Part shown: piece by piece, positions 6,933 through 15,262 of the stretch
How the letters are laid out: each line of letters begins with the position of its first letter
Position numbering within the stretch: position 1 is the first letter of the stretch
Assembly: GCA_016291085.1 (NCBI GenBank)
Contig: JAEEVW010000007.1
Coordinates: 45,190-109,189 of the forward strand
Origin: Prevotella sp.
GTDB taxonomy: Bacteria; Bacteroidota; Bacteroidia; Bacteroidales; Bacteroidaceae
Length of the DNA: 64,000 nucleotides
Reading direction: 5' to 3'
Made by a program: the position numbers and the translations under genes
The notes under the pieces: generated by a model
Database searches by the model: none
What the model saw: only the letters and a program-made list of their open reading frames with translations
What the model was told of the DNA's origin: nothing

Positions 6933-9900
6933 TCACTTAATCACGACCTTGGTACCGTTATGAATATAAACTCCCTTCTGGGTCGGTTTGCTGTCCAGCT
7001 TCATACCATTCAGCGTGAACCAGCTGTCGAGTTCCGATCCAGCCTTCTCCAAGCCTTGGATACGTGTTGTCGATCCATCGCCTAAGTCAGTAATGATGTT
7101 GAGACCCATAGCGGTAGCAGAATCGTCCACCTTGAAGAAGCCACGGAAGGCATTCACCTTGAAGCCGTCAACGTTCGGGTAGTACAACGTGTTATTTGAT
7201 CCCAGATAGAGATTCGACACATCGTCCTTGGTGAGGCCCGTCGGTGTGTAGGTACCGGTGAATGTCACGTAGTCGGTAGTAATGCTATTGGTCTTCACAT
7301 TTGCATTCTTCACCGTGACACCCTCGAAGGTCGGATTCACCAGAGGCTCACCACTCGCCCAGCGGATGACGTAAGGCTTACCTGCCTCCATCTCAGTCAA
7401 ATTGTCTGAGAAGGTCATCGACAAATTCTGGCCAGCAAGCGTGGTGCTTGCCAGTGTGCGAACTTCAGCACCGTCGAGCACGCTACCTGCAATAGTCAGG
7501 TCGAACGGCAGACAGATGGTGTTCCACTCGTTGTTCTTATTCAGCGTACGTCCCGACAGGGTGACGTCAGCCACCTTGCCATCCCATGCCGACAACAGCG
7601 AAGCATTGGTTGACTCACTGTCAGTGTCGCTCAGGGTAAAGGCGTTGCGCGTCCAGTTTGCGGTGTACGAGCGGTCACCAGTGCTACCCTTGGCGATGGT
7701 TAACGTCTTGGTAGGCTCAGTGAAGTCAGTACCCGTCCAGCCATCGAAGGAATATCCCTCGCGAGTCGGGTTGTTCAACGTAAAGGTTGTTGTCTCAATG
7801 GTATACTCTTCCGGGTTAGCTGTAGCCACTGTACCACCGGCCAAGTCGTAGCTGATAGTGTAGGTAATCACTGTCCACGTTGCCGTGTACGAGCGGTTTT
7901 CAGTACTACCCTTGGCGATGGTTACCGTCTTAGTAGCCTCAGTGAGGCCTGTACCCGTCCAGCCAGCGAAGTTATATCCCTTACGTGTAGGATTGACAAG
8001 GGTAATAGCGTCACTCTCGATGGTATAAGTAGCGGGGTTGGTTGCACCGTCTGCCAATGCGCCACCGGCCAAGTCGTAACTGATGGCGTAGGTAACCGGT
8101 GTCCACGTTGCCGTGTATAAACGGTTCTCTGTCGAGCCCTTGGCGATAGTCACCGTCTTGGTAGGTTCTGTGAGTTCGGTGCCCGTCCAGCCAGCAAAGT
8201 CATATCCCTTGCGTGTAGGATTGACAAGGGTAATGGCGTCACTCTCAATGGTATAGGTAGCGGGGTTGCTTTCACCGTCTGCCAATGCGCCACCGGCCAA
8301 GTCGTAGCTGATGGTGTAGGTAATCGGTGTCCACGTTGCCGTGTATGAACGATTCTCTGTCGAGCCCTTGGCGATGGTTACCGTCTTGGTTGGCTCTGTG
8401 AGTTCAGTACCCGTCCAGCCAGCAAAGTCATATCCCTTGCGTGTAGGATTGACGAGGGTGATGGCGTCGCTCTCGATAGTATAGGTAGCGGGGTTGGTTG
8501 CACCGTCTGCCAATGCACCACCGGCTAAGTCGTAGGTCAAGTTATAGGTAATGACCTTCCACGTAGCGGTATAGCTGCGCTCACCAATGGATCCTGCGGG
8601 GATAGTCACCGTCTTGGTTGGCTCCGTGAGGTCAGTGCCCGTCCATCCCTCGAAGGTATAGCCCTTACGTGTCGGGTTGTTCAGCGTGATAGCAGCGCTC
8701 TCAATGGTATAAGTAGTGGGATTAGCTGTTTCTACACTTCCACCAGCCAATGTGTAGGTGATAGGATAGATGATAGGATTAAACGTAGCGCTGATGGTCT
8801 GGTCAGCCAGCAGATTCTCCACCTTGCCAGCTGCCTTGATGTCAGCGTCATTAGCAGTCAGTGCGCTCAGCTCGTAGCCAAGAGCAGGGGTCGAGGTCAG
8901 CGTCAGGTCCTTCTCGCGAACGAAGAGACCGCTGACGGGCTCTGTTGCACCAGCTGATACAAGAGAAGTACCAGTGACACTCTTTTCTGTATTCGTACCG
9001 TTGCTTGTCACAGCCTCGCCGTTAGCCAAAGCCAGCGTTCCCTTACCAGTTACAGTAGCTGATACCACGAACGACCAGTAGTCCATATTCGTGAAGTTCT
9101 TCCAATAGTTGGCAGCCTTATAAGCATCCATCGTACCGCCAGGAACCCACAGCGTGGCTCCGCTATAGGTGTCCGCATTGAAGGCATTCTCCGGGCAGGA
9201 GGTCAGTGTCTCAATCCACGAAGCCTTGACAGAAGTCAGTGTGCTACCACTGAACATATTCTCCTTGATAGTGGTTAATTGTGGACCAAGCTCCAACGTG
9301 GCAATATTGCTTATCAACTCTTCATTGTCAGTATAGGTCAGGTTGCGACCTACATATACTTTTTTATTGAGAGCATTACTATATGCGAACACACCGTAGT
9401 ATCCTACACTGAACGTCAACGGATTGGTGCCGTCCTCAATAATAATCTCGGTCAGATTTGAGCATTCGGCAAAAGCACGTTGGCCAACACTGGTGGTCTT
9501 GGCAGGAATACTTACGCTGGTCAATCCTGTACCAGAGAAGGTATAATCAGGAATGTCATTAAGCGTAGCAGGCAGGATGACTTGCTTAAGCTTGGAGCAG
9601 TTCTGGAAGATACCAGCGCCAATCGTCTCAACGTTAGCACCCATCGTGACTTGCAGTTCCTCGATGCTGTCGTCGGTACCTACACCACGGAAGGCATAAT
9701 CACCGATGGTGGTCACACCATTACCAATGACGAGATTACCCATCTTCGAAGCTCCGTCAAGCATATAGGGAGTGATGGTTGTTACCATGTCGCCAAAGGT
9801 AACACTCTTAATCTGCGAACCCTCTGGATATGAGAAAGGACCGCTGTTTTCGCTCAGTTTAAGGTCACGGCCGATATAGATAGTCTTGCCCGCCTCTACA

Positions 9901-10799
9901 GCTTCGTAAGCGAAAGTTCCATAGTAGCCGGCCCACATCTTCAATGCTTCAGCCTTGTCATTTATGTGGATATTGGCTAAACTGTTGCATTCACCGAACA
10001 CACGTTTTCCAAGGCTGTCCACAGACTCGGGAATGATGATGGCCTCCAGGGCAGTTGCACTGAAGGCATATTGTTCAATGACCTTCAGCTTCGAAGGCAG
10101 CGTGATGGCCTTCAGCTTGGAACAGCTATTAAAGGCGTCATTCTTAATGGTCTCTATGTTGCTGCCTAAGGTGACCTGCAATTCTTCGACGCCATCGTCG
10201 GTGCCGACATTATAGAAGGCATAGCTACCGATGGTGGTCACACCGTTTCCGATGGTAATGCTTGACAACTTCTTGTTATCATAGAACAAATTGTTGTGGA
10301 TAGTAGTCACTTTGTCGCTGAACTCAACGCTGGTAGCATTGCTGAACGGAGCACTGTTCTCGCTGAGCTTCAGGTCACGGCCCAGATAGACCGACTTGTC
10401 GGCTTCGCTATAATAGAACGAGCCATAGTAGCCGGCTGTCATTGTTAGCGCTACCTCGCTGTCCTCAATCCGAACGTTGACCAAGTTGCCACAAGAGGCA
10501 AACGCACGGTCGCCAATTTTCGTCACTGAGGCAGGAATAGTTACACCTGTGATAGTTGTCGACTCGAAGCCATTGGCAGCCACCAAAGTCACGGAATAGG
10601 TGACGCCCTCGTTGGTGACGCTGGCCGGAATGACCACATTACCCGAGATACCGTCGGCCTTGCTCACCGACACCGTTTTTGCATCAGCATCCGTCACCGT
10701 GAAGCTAAGATTGTCCACGACGAACGTCTGCGCCACAGCAGTCTGCCCTGTCAACAGCAAGGCAACGACTGCAAAGAATAAAGATAGCTTTTTCTTCAT
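6933..10799 (-). CDS. BspA-like leucine-rich-repeat surface protein with InlB B-repeats
   Basis: 1288 aa. A signal peptide (to about 24) is followed by BspA-type LRR_5 repeats (about 60-545; recurring GNGVTTIGSYAF, LPSKLKVI, SVTFG-type strands), a linker, then five Listeria-Bacteroides (InlB B/Flg_new) repeats at about 675-1050, each 72-76 aa with NPTRKGY-x-F-x-GWTGT. The C-terminus (1259-1288) has WFTLNGMKL and PTQKGVYIHNG, a T9SS-like sorting tail also found on the GH53 enzyme. It is probably a secreted or surface adhesin. Three InlB repeats are near identical in DNA with a 228-bp period. A -7 box lies about 80 bp upstream. Confidence 0.93.
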   Translation of the reverse strand: MKKKLSLFFAVVALLLTGQTAVAQTFVVDNLSFTVTDADAKTVSVSKADGISGNVVIPASVTNEGVTYSVTLVAANGFESTTITGVTIPASVTKIGDRAFASCGNLVNVRIEDSEVALTMTAGYYGSFYYSEADKSVYLGRDLKLSENSAPFSNATSVEFSDKVTTIHNNLFYDNKKLSSITIGNGVTTIGSYAFYNVGTDDGVEELQVTLGSNIETIKNDAFNSCSKLKAITLPSKLKVIEQYAFSATALEAIIIPESVDSLGKRVFGECNSLANIHINDKAEALKMWAGYYGTFAYEAVEAGKTIYIGRDLKLSENSGPFSYPEGSQIKSVTFGDMVTTITPYMLDGASKMGNLVIGNGVTTIGDYAFRGVGTDDSIEELQVTMGANVETIGAGIFQNCSKLKQVILPATLNDIPDYTFSGTGLTSVSIPAKTTSVGQRAFAECSNLTEIIIEDGTNPLTFSVGYYGVFAYSNALNKKVYVGRNLTYTDNEELISNIATLELGPQLTTIKENMFSGSTLTSVKASWIETLTSCPENAFNADTYSGATLWVPGGTMDAYKAANYWKNFTNMDYWSFVVSATVTGKGTLALANGEAVTSNGTNTEKSVTGTSLVSAGATEPVSGLFVREKDLTLTSTPALGYELSALTANDADIKAAGKVENLLADQTISATFNPIIYPITYTLAGGSVETANPTTYTIESAAITLNNPTRKGYTFEGWTGTDLTEPTKTVTIPAGSIGERSYTATWKVITYNLTYDLAGGALADGATNPATYTIESDAITLVNPTRKGYDFAGWTGTELTEPTKTVTIAKGSTENRSYTATWTPITYTISYDLAGGALADGESNPATYTIESDAITLVNPTRKGYDFAGWTGTELTEPTKTVTIAKGSTENRLYTATWTPVTYAISYDLAGGALADGATNPATYTIESDAITLVNPTRKGYNFAGWTGTGLTEATKTVTIAKGSTENRSYTATWTVITYTISYDLAGGTVATANPEEYTIETTTFTLNNPTREGYSFDGWTGTDFTEPTKTLTIAKGSTGDRSYTANWTRNAFTLSDTDSESTNASLLSAWDGKVADVTLSGRTLNKNNEWNTICLPFDLTIAGSVLDGAEVRTLASTTLAGQNLSMTFSDNLTEMEAGKPYVIRWASGEPLVNPTFEGVTVKNANVKTNSITTDYVTFTGTYTPTGLTKDDVSNLYLGSNNTLYYPNVDGFKVNAFRGFFKVDDSATAMGLNIITDLGDGSTTRIQGLEKAGSELDSWFTLNGMKLDSKPTQKGVYIHNGTKVVIK
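7650..8780 (-). repeat. Tandem InlB-type repeats inside the BspA-like gene
   Basis: Five coding repeats. The same sequence point (CCGTCTGCC on the plus strand) recurs at 8047, 8275 and 8503, exactly 228 bp apart, so the central three copies are recent duplications. Confidence 0.92.
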
Positions 10800-10878
10800 A
10801 ATGTAGTGGTTTGTTAGTTATTAAATATGGTTTATTATAAAAATATGTTTATAGTCATTAAAGTAACGAACTTAGGTG

Positions 10879-10886
10879 CAAATGTA
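10879..10886 (-). promoter_or_regulatory. -7 box (TACATTTG) for the BspA-like gene
   Basis: CAAATGTA on the plus strand; leader of about 75 nt to the ATG. Confidence 0.65.
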
Positions 10887-10908
10887 GACAAAAACATGCA
10901 CTTGGGGA

Positions 10909-10943
10909 TTGCAGAACTGCAAAAGAGTGTTGCAAAATTGCAA
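10909..10943. promoter_or_regulatory. Paired palindromes (TTGCAG-AA-CTGCAA, TTGCAA-AA-TTGCAA)
   Basis: Two perfect 14-bp palindromes at 10909-10922 and 10930-10943, centres 21 bp apart (two helical turns), between the divergent bspA-like and araC-type promoters. A likely operator pair. Confidence 0.6.
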
Positions 10944-11003
10944 AAAGTGGGCTTTTGCCCTCAAAAACCAGCATAAGACGCATCGGACATCAATATTTTT
11001 CAC

Positions 11004-11011
11004 TACCTTTG
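11004..11011 (+). promoter_or_regulatory. -7 box (TACCTTTG) for the AraC-type gene
   Basis: Canonical box 34 bp before the proposed GTG start. Confidence 0.7.
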
Positions 11012-11044
11012 CATTCGTAAAGAAAACAGAAAACCAAGCCACAC

Positions 11045-12181
11045 GTGTTACAAGACCTCCTGACCTCAGCACCCGTCATCGTATGCAGCCTCAACACTAT
11101 GATGCTGCTGCTTAACTGGCGTCGACAACCCAATTCGGCGGTGGGATGGCTGACTGTATGGTCGGTTGCGACAATGCTGCTCTATGCTTGTCACTTCCTC
11201 TACTTCCAACACGCTACAGAATTCTTGCCAGTAAGCGACTCCCTCTACACGGTGTGCAACTTGGTGGTCTATCCCTTATACCTTATATATATCAGCGAGC
11301 AGACGGACCTGCAACCCCTATCGTCCAAGCCGCTGTTGGTGGGCGGTGTATGGGTGTTAGGTCTGTTGGGAGGAGTAATTATTTTTACTTTGTATGCGGT
11401 AATGGATGAAAGCGAGACGCATGAGTTCATCAATACTTTCCTTTACAACAACAGAAGCGACGGATTAGAAGGAACAGCCTGGCTACAATATGTTGCCCAT
11501 AGAACGTGTCAGACCATATTCGCTGTCGAGGTGGTGGTCGTGGCCATGATAGGTTACAGGAAGATAAAACGCTACAACGCGACACTGGAACAGCTTTGCG
11601 CCGATACGGACGACAAGTCGCTGCGCCCCATCGGCATCATCCTGCAACTGTTGGTAGTGACGGGAGTGCTGTCCTTTGCCGTCAACTACATAGGACGTCA
11701 GCATTTTGCCGACTCGCTGTGGCTGGCCGTACCGGCACTGGTATTTTCAGTCTTGTTGTTCAGCATCACTTGGGTGGGACTGAACTACCACACGACACTA
11801 CGCGACATCAGCAACAGCAAAGTCACGACAGGTACTACGGTCGAGGAAAACAAGCCTGCTTCACAGAATGATCAACGAGCTATGAAAAATCAGTTGGAAC
11901 AGCTGATGATGCAGGAGCGCATCTTCCTGCGTCAAGACCTGCGACTGGACGATGTGGCGCTGATGCTGGGCACCAACCGCACGTATCTGTTGGCCACACT
12001 GAGAAACGAAATGGGAATGACGTTCAAGGAGTATATCAACCGGCAGCGCATCGCATATGCCGAAGAACTGATGCGCCGCGTGCCCAACATATCAAAAATA
12101 GAGGTAGCCAGCCAGTCGGGATACGGCACACCATCATCGTTCTACCGTAACATGAAGGCCTATGGTCACTCCGATGTCTGA
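11045..12181 (+). CDS. Membrane-bound AraC family regulator
   Basis: 378 aa. About seven hydrophobic segments fill residues 5-255, followed by a linker and a C-terminal AraC DNA-binding domain (about 285-378) with LRLDDVALMLGTNRTYL and SQSGYGTPSSFYR as the two helix-turn-helix motifs. This resembles Bacteroidetes regulators with a 7TM sensor directly joined to an AraC domain, which would sense at the membrane and bind DNA from there. The start is GTG at 11045, placed 34 bp after a canonical -7 box; an in-frame ATG near 11099 would remove part of the first helix. It is divergent from the BspA-like gene, which is its most plausible target. Its last 16 bp overlap the opposite small gene. Confidence 0.85.
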   Translation: MLQDLLTSAPVIVCSLNTMMLLLNWRRQPNSAVGWLTVWSVATMLLYACHFLYFQHATEFLPVSDSLYTVCNLVVYPLYLIYISEQTDLQPLSSKPLLVGGVWVLGLLGGVIIFTLYAVMDESETHEFINTFLYNNRSDGLEGTAWLQYVAHRTCQTIFAVEVVVVAMIGYRKIKRYNATLEQLCADTDDKSLRPIGIILQLLVVTGVLSFAVNYIGRQHFADSLWLAVPALVFSVLLFSITWVGLNYHTTLRDISNSKVTTGTTVEENKPASQNDQRAMKNQLEQLMMQERIFLRQDLRLDDVALMLGTNRTYLLATLRNEMGMTFKEYINRQRIAYAEELMRRVPNISKIEVASQSGYGTPSSFYRNMKAYGHSDV

Positions 12182-12369
12182 TGCTCTTTGTGCCCTCCAT
12201 ATATAGTTTCGCCACCCAAGTCGCCATGCAAGGTTTCCTGGAAAGAATCCCAATCTTGGAAACCAGCCAATAGCGACAACCTGTCGAGCGTCTTCCGATC
12301 TGGCTTGTGCAGCAATTCTTTCTCTACTGCTTGTAAAAGTTTACGCAGTGCATGTCTCTTTTTCTCCAT
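12166..12369 (-). CDS. Small conserved-looking hypothetical protein
   Basis: 67 aa: charged, helical N-terminus (MEKKRHALRKLLQAVEKELL), then a LDRLSLLAGFQDWDSFQETLHGD segment. It is not a named family to me. A perfect -7 box (TATCTTTG) sits 9 bp upstream of its ATG, the shortest leader in the window, which argues that it is expressed. It converges with and overlaps the araC-type gene tail by 16 bp. Confidence 0.7.
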   Translation of the reverse strand: MEKKRHALRKLLQAVEKELLHKPDRKTLDRLSLLAGFQDWDSFQETLHGDLGGETIYGGHKEHQTSE

Positions 12370-12377
12370 AACGCGTG

Positions 12378-12385
12378 CAAAGATA
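12378..12385 (-). promoter_or_regulatory. -7 box (TATCTTTG), near-leaderless
   Basis: CAAAGATA on the plus strand; transcription would start within a few bases of the ATG at 12369. Confidence 0.7.
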
Positions 12386-12396
12386 CGAAAAAATAA

Positions 12397-12423
12397 GAAT
12401 TAAGAATTACGAATTAGGAATTA
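12397..12423. repeat. Period-7 array (GAATTNN)
   Basis: GAATT at 12397, 12404, 12411 and 12418, between the divergent promoters of the small gene and the AICAR transformylase gene. Confidence 0.8.
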
Positions 12424-12429
12424 TTTTTG

Positions 12430-12437
12430 TACCTTTG
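12430..12437 (+). promoter_or_regulatory. -7 box (TACCTTTG)
   Basis: Canonical box 30 bp before the AICAR transformylase ATG. Confidence 0.72.
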
Positions 12438-12466
12438 CAGGCAGAAACGAAAAAAATGCGTAAACA

Positions 12467-13654
12467 ATGAAAGAATTAGCACTCAAGTACGGATGTAATC
12501 CCAATCAGAAGCCCTCGCGTATCTTTATGACAGAGGGCGATTTACCTATCGAAGTCATTAACGGACGCCCCGGCTACATCAATTTCCTCGACGCCTTGAA
12601 TGCATGGCAGTTGGTGAAGGAACTGAAGGAGGCCACTGGTCTGCCCGCCGCCGCTTCATTCAAACACGTCAGCCCTGCTGGCGCTGCCGTTGGTCTGCCA
12701 TTGAGCGATACCTTAAAGAAGATATACTTTGTGGACGACGTGAAGGGATTGGACGACAGTCAAATCGCTTGTGCCTACGCCCGTGCCCGTGGTGCTGACC
12801 GCATGTCGAGCTATGGTGACTTCGTAGCTCTGAGCGACACTTGTGATGCTACCACTGCCCTGCTATTGAAGCGTGAAGTGAGTGATGGTGTGATTGCCCC
12901 CGACTATACCCCCGAGGCTATCGAGATTCTGAAGGATAAGCGCAAGGGCACCTATAACGTCATCAAGATTGACCCGTCGTACAAGCCTGAGCCCATCGAG
13001 CGCAAGCAGTGCTTCGGTGTGACTTTCGAGCAGGGCCGCAACGAGATCAAGCTGGACGATCCTGCCCTGTTTGAAAACATCCCCACACAGAATAAGTCCT
13101 TTACCGCTGAAGCTAAGCGCGACCTGATCATTGCCCTCATTACGCTGAAATACACCCAGTCGAACAGCGTCTGCTACGTCAAGGACGGACAAGCCATCGG
13201 TATCGGTGCCGGACAGCAGAGCCGTATCCACTGTACCCGTCTGGCTGGCAACAAGGCCGACATCTGGTGGCTGCGCCAGCATCCGAAAGTGATGGCACTG
13301 CCCTTCAAGGAAGGCATCCGTCGTGCTGATCGCGACAACACCATCGACGTATACATCTCTGAGGATGAGCACGACGACGTATTGCGCGACGGTGCCTGGC
13401 AGCAGTTCTTTACGGAGCAGCCAGAAGTACTGACATTAGAAGAGAAGAAAGCATGGATTGCCCAAAACACCAAGGTGGCGCTCGGCTCTGATGCCTTCTT
13501 CCCCTTTGGCGACAATATCGAGCGCGCTCACAAGAGCGGTGTCGAGTTCATCGCTCAGGCTGGCGGCTCAGTCCGCGATGATCATGTCATCATGACCTGC
13601 GACAAGTATGGTATCGCAATGGCATTTACAGGAGTTCGTCTTTTCCATCATTAA
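12467..13654 (+). CDS. Phosphoribosylaminoimidazolecarboxamide (AICAR) formyltransferase, stand-alone
   Basis: 395 aa, only the AICARFT half of PurH; the N-terminal MGS-like IMP cyclohydrolase domain is absent. MKELALKYGCNPNQKPSRI opens the transformylase fold and the catalytic Lys-His pair is in SFKHVSPAGA (K66, H67). It should transfer the formyl group from 10-formyl-THF to AICAR, giving FAICAR, the penultimate step of IMP synthesis; IMP cyclohydrolase must come from elsewhere in the genome. It is followed after 3 bp by a small basic gene. The start is supported by the promoter box and the family's N-terminus. Confidence 0.9.
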   Translation: MKELALKYGCNPNQKPSRIFMTEGDLPIEVINGRPGYINFLDALNAWQLVKELKEATGLPAAASFKHVSPAGAAVGLPLSDTLKKIYFVDDVKGLDDSQIACAYARARGADRMSSYGDFVALSDTCDATTALLLKREVSDGVIAPDYTPEAIEILKDKRKGTYNVIKIDPSYKPEPIERKQCFGVTFEQGRNEIKLDDPALFENIPTQNKSFTAEAKRDLIIALITLKYTQSNSVCYVKDGQAIGIGAGQQSRIHCTRLAGNKADIWWLRQHPKVMALPFKEGIRRADRDNTIDVYISEDEHDDVLRDGAWQQFFTEQPEVLTLEEKKAWIAQNTKVALGSDAFFPFGDNIERAHKSGVEFIAQAGGSVRDDHVIMTCDKYGIAMAFTGVRLFHH

Positions 13655-13657
13655 ACT

Positions 13658-13855
13658 ATGAGTAAGGAATCAGACTTCCAGGAGATTCTGGAGAATGGCA
13701 TTTCGTTTGGTCGCGGCGGCGGGCCCCGAAAAGAGGACGACAAGGTCAAAACCAAGGCCAAGAAGAAGAAATACATCACCGGTGCTCACGGTAGCGGCTC
13801 TGCCCGTCAGAAGGCCAAATACCGTGAGCAGCGGGCCAATCGGCATAAGAAGTAA
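13658..13855 (+). CDS. Small basic hypothetical protein
   Basis: 65 aa, with acidic N-terminus and a very basic tail (KTKAKKKKY, ARQKAKYREQRANRHKK). Starts 3 bp after the AICAR transformylase stop, so probably translationally coupled. No recognised domain; the tail would suit RNA or ribosome binding, but this is a guess. The overlapping plus-frame ORFs have no comparable context. Confidence 0.6.
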   Translation: MSKESDFQEILENGISFGRGGGPRKEDDKVKTKAKKKKYITGAHGSGSARQKAKYREQRANRHKK

Positions 13856-13892
13856 GATGGATGATGTAAGATGTAAGAAGTAAGATGTAAGA
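13849..13892 (+). repeat. Period-7 array (GTAAGAN)
   Basis: GTAAG at 13852, 13866, 13873, 13880 and 13887. It starts at the stop codon of the upstream gene and fills the spacer to the galactanase. Confidence 0.8.
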
Positions 13893-13916
13893 AAACAAAC
13901 CAAAACGAACAACTAT

Positions 13917-15188
13917 ATGAAAAAGACATTACTATTGACGTTATGCTTGATGCTGACCACGATGGTTTCAGCACAGAAATACGTGGGTGGCGACATCTCG
14001 ATGTTGAAGAAATTCCTTGACGAAGGAGCCGTATACAAAGATAAAGACGGAAACGCCGTCGAGCCACTGTCCTTTATGAAAACAGAGGGTTGGAACGCCA
14101 TGCGTGTCCGACTCTTCGTAGACCCATCGAAAGCCTCCGCGCAACATAAGAAGGAAGGTGTGATACAAGACTTAGACTATGTCAAGGCCTTAGGCAAGAG
14201 CATCAAGGAAGCAGGATTCCAATTCATGCTCGACTTCCACTATAGCGACACTTGGACCGATCCTGGAAAGCACGCTACCCCATCGGCATGGACCAGTCTG
14301 AACGTTGAACAGATGAAGGCCAAAATTGCCGAATACACCAAGCAGTGCCTGCAGGAACTGAAGCAGGCTGGTGCTGAACCCGACTTCATTCAGACCGGCA
14401 ACGAGATTACCACGGGGATGTTGTGGCTCACGGGCCAGATCTATGCCGGCGGCGGTGCCCCCGCAGGTGGTTCATGGAACAACTTTGCCGGCTACTTAGC
14501 CAGTGCCATCAAGGCCTGCAACGAAGAGTGTCCTCAAGCCAAGATTGTCATCCACACCGAGATGCACGCCCCTGCCGATGTGCCTAAGTTCTACAACAAT
14601 TTAAAGAATTATCAGGATGTGAAGTACGACATCATCGGACTGAGTTATTATCCCGACTTTCACGGTGACTTGACTGTTCTTGACAACACGCTGACAACCC
14701 TGGAGACAAACTATCCCGACAAGAAGATTATGATTGTCGAGACGGGCTATGGTTTCGAATGGCAACTGTCTGGTGCAAAGCACAACTTCACCAGTAAGTG
14801 GCCCGTATCAGAAGACGGACAGAAGCTGTTCACAACAGACCTGATTGCTGCTCTCCAGACCCATCCCAATGTCAACGGTCTCTTCTGGTGGTATCCGGAA
14901 TACACGCTCAACAATATCGTCTTCAAGAATGACAGTGAAGACTGGAGCAAGGACTTTACCAGTGGTTACTGGAATGCAGCCTTGTTCCACTATAAGACTG
15001 GCCGCGCCTTGTCTGCCCTCTACGAACTGAAGAATTTTGTCGGCGATGACACTGGCATCGATGCCATGAACCATGAACCAATAACCAATAACCGTTCATG
15101 GTACACTCTTGACGGCAGGCGACTTTCAGCCCAGCCTACCCAAAAGGGCATCTACATCCATCAAGGTAAAAAGGTTATCGTGAAATAA
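13917..15188 (+). CDS. GH53 arabinogalactan endo-beta-1,4-galactanase
   Basis: 423 aa: signal peptide (about 20 aa), a GH53 TIM barrel, and a C-terminal tail. GGDISMLKKF, MRVRLFVDP and DFHYSDTWTDPGKH are family hallmarks; the acid/base is in QTGNEIT (E163) and the nucleophile in IVETGYGF (E275). It hydrolyses beta-1,4-galactan side chains of pectin. Residues 394-423 (WYTLDGRRL, PTQKGIYIHQGKK) match the tail of the BspA-like protein, so export by a type IX-like system is likely. No SusCD pair is adjacent, which is unusual for a Bacteroidales glycanase. A bidirectional hairpin follows. Confidence 0.93.
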   Translation: MKKTLLLTLCLMLTTMVSAQKYVGGDISMLKKFLDEGAVYKDKDGNAVEPLSFMKTEGWNAMRVRLFVDPSKASAQHKKEGVIQDLDYVKALGKSIKEAGFQFMLDFHYSDTWTDPGKHATPSAWTSLNVEQMKAKIAEYTKQCLQELKQAGAEPDFIQTGNEITTGMLWLTGQIYAGGGAPAGGSWNNFAGYLASAIKACNEECPQAKIVIHTEMHAPADVPKFYNNLKNYQDVKYDIIGLSYYPDFHGDLTVLDNTLTTLETNYPDKKIMIVETGYGFEWQLSGAKHNFTSKWPVSEDGQKLFTTDLIAALQTHPNVNGLFWWYPEYTLNNIVFKNDSEDWSKDFTSGYWNAALFHYKTGRALSALYELKNFVGDDTGIDAMNHEPITNNRSWYTLDGRRLSAQPTQKGIYIHQGKKVIVK

Positions 15189-15203
15189 GGCTTGGTTATT
15201 AGA

Positions 15204-15243
15204 AAATAAGTGGCACTTATTCCGCGATAAGTGCCACTTATTT
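15204..15243. terminator. Bidirectional terminator between galactanase and tolC-type genes
   Basis: 17-bp stem AAATAAGTGGCACTTAT, loop TCCGCG, with T6 on the plus side; also A/T-rich on the minus side. Confidence 0.9.
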
Positions 15244-15262
15244 TTTATTAAGAGCCAAGTAT

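Noticed and set aside
7650..8780. CRISPR-like or intergenic repeat array
   Set aside because: The repeats are 228 bp, coding and without spacers: InlB-type protein repeats.
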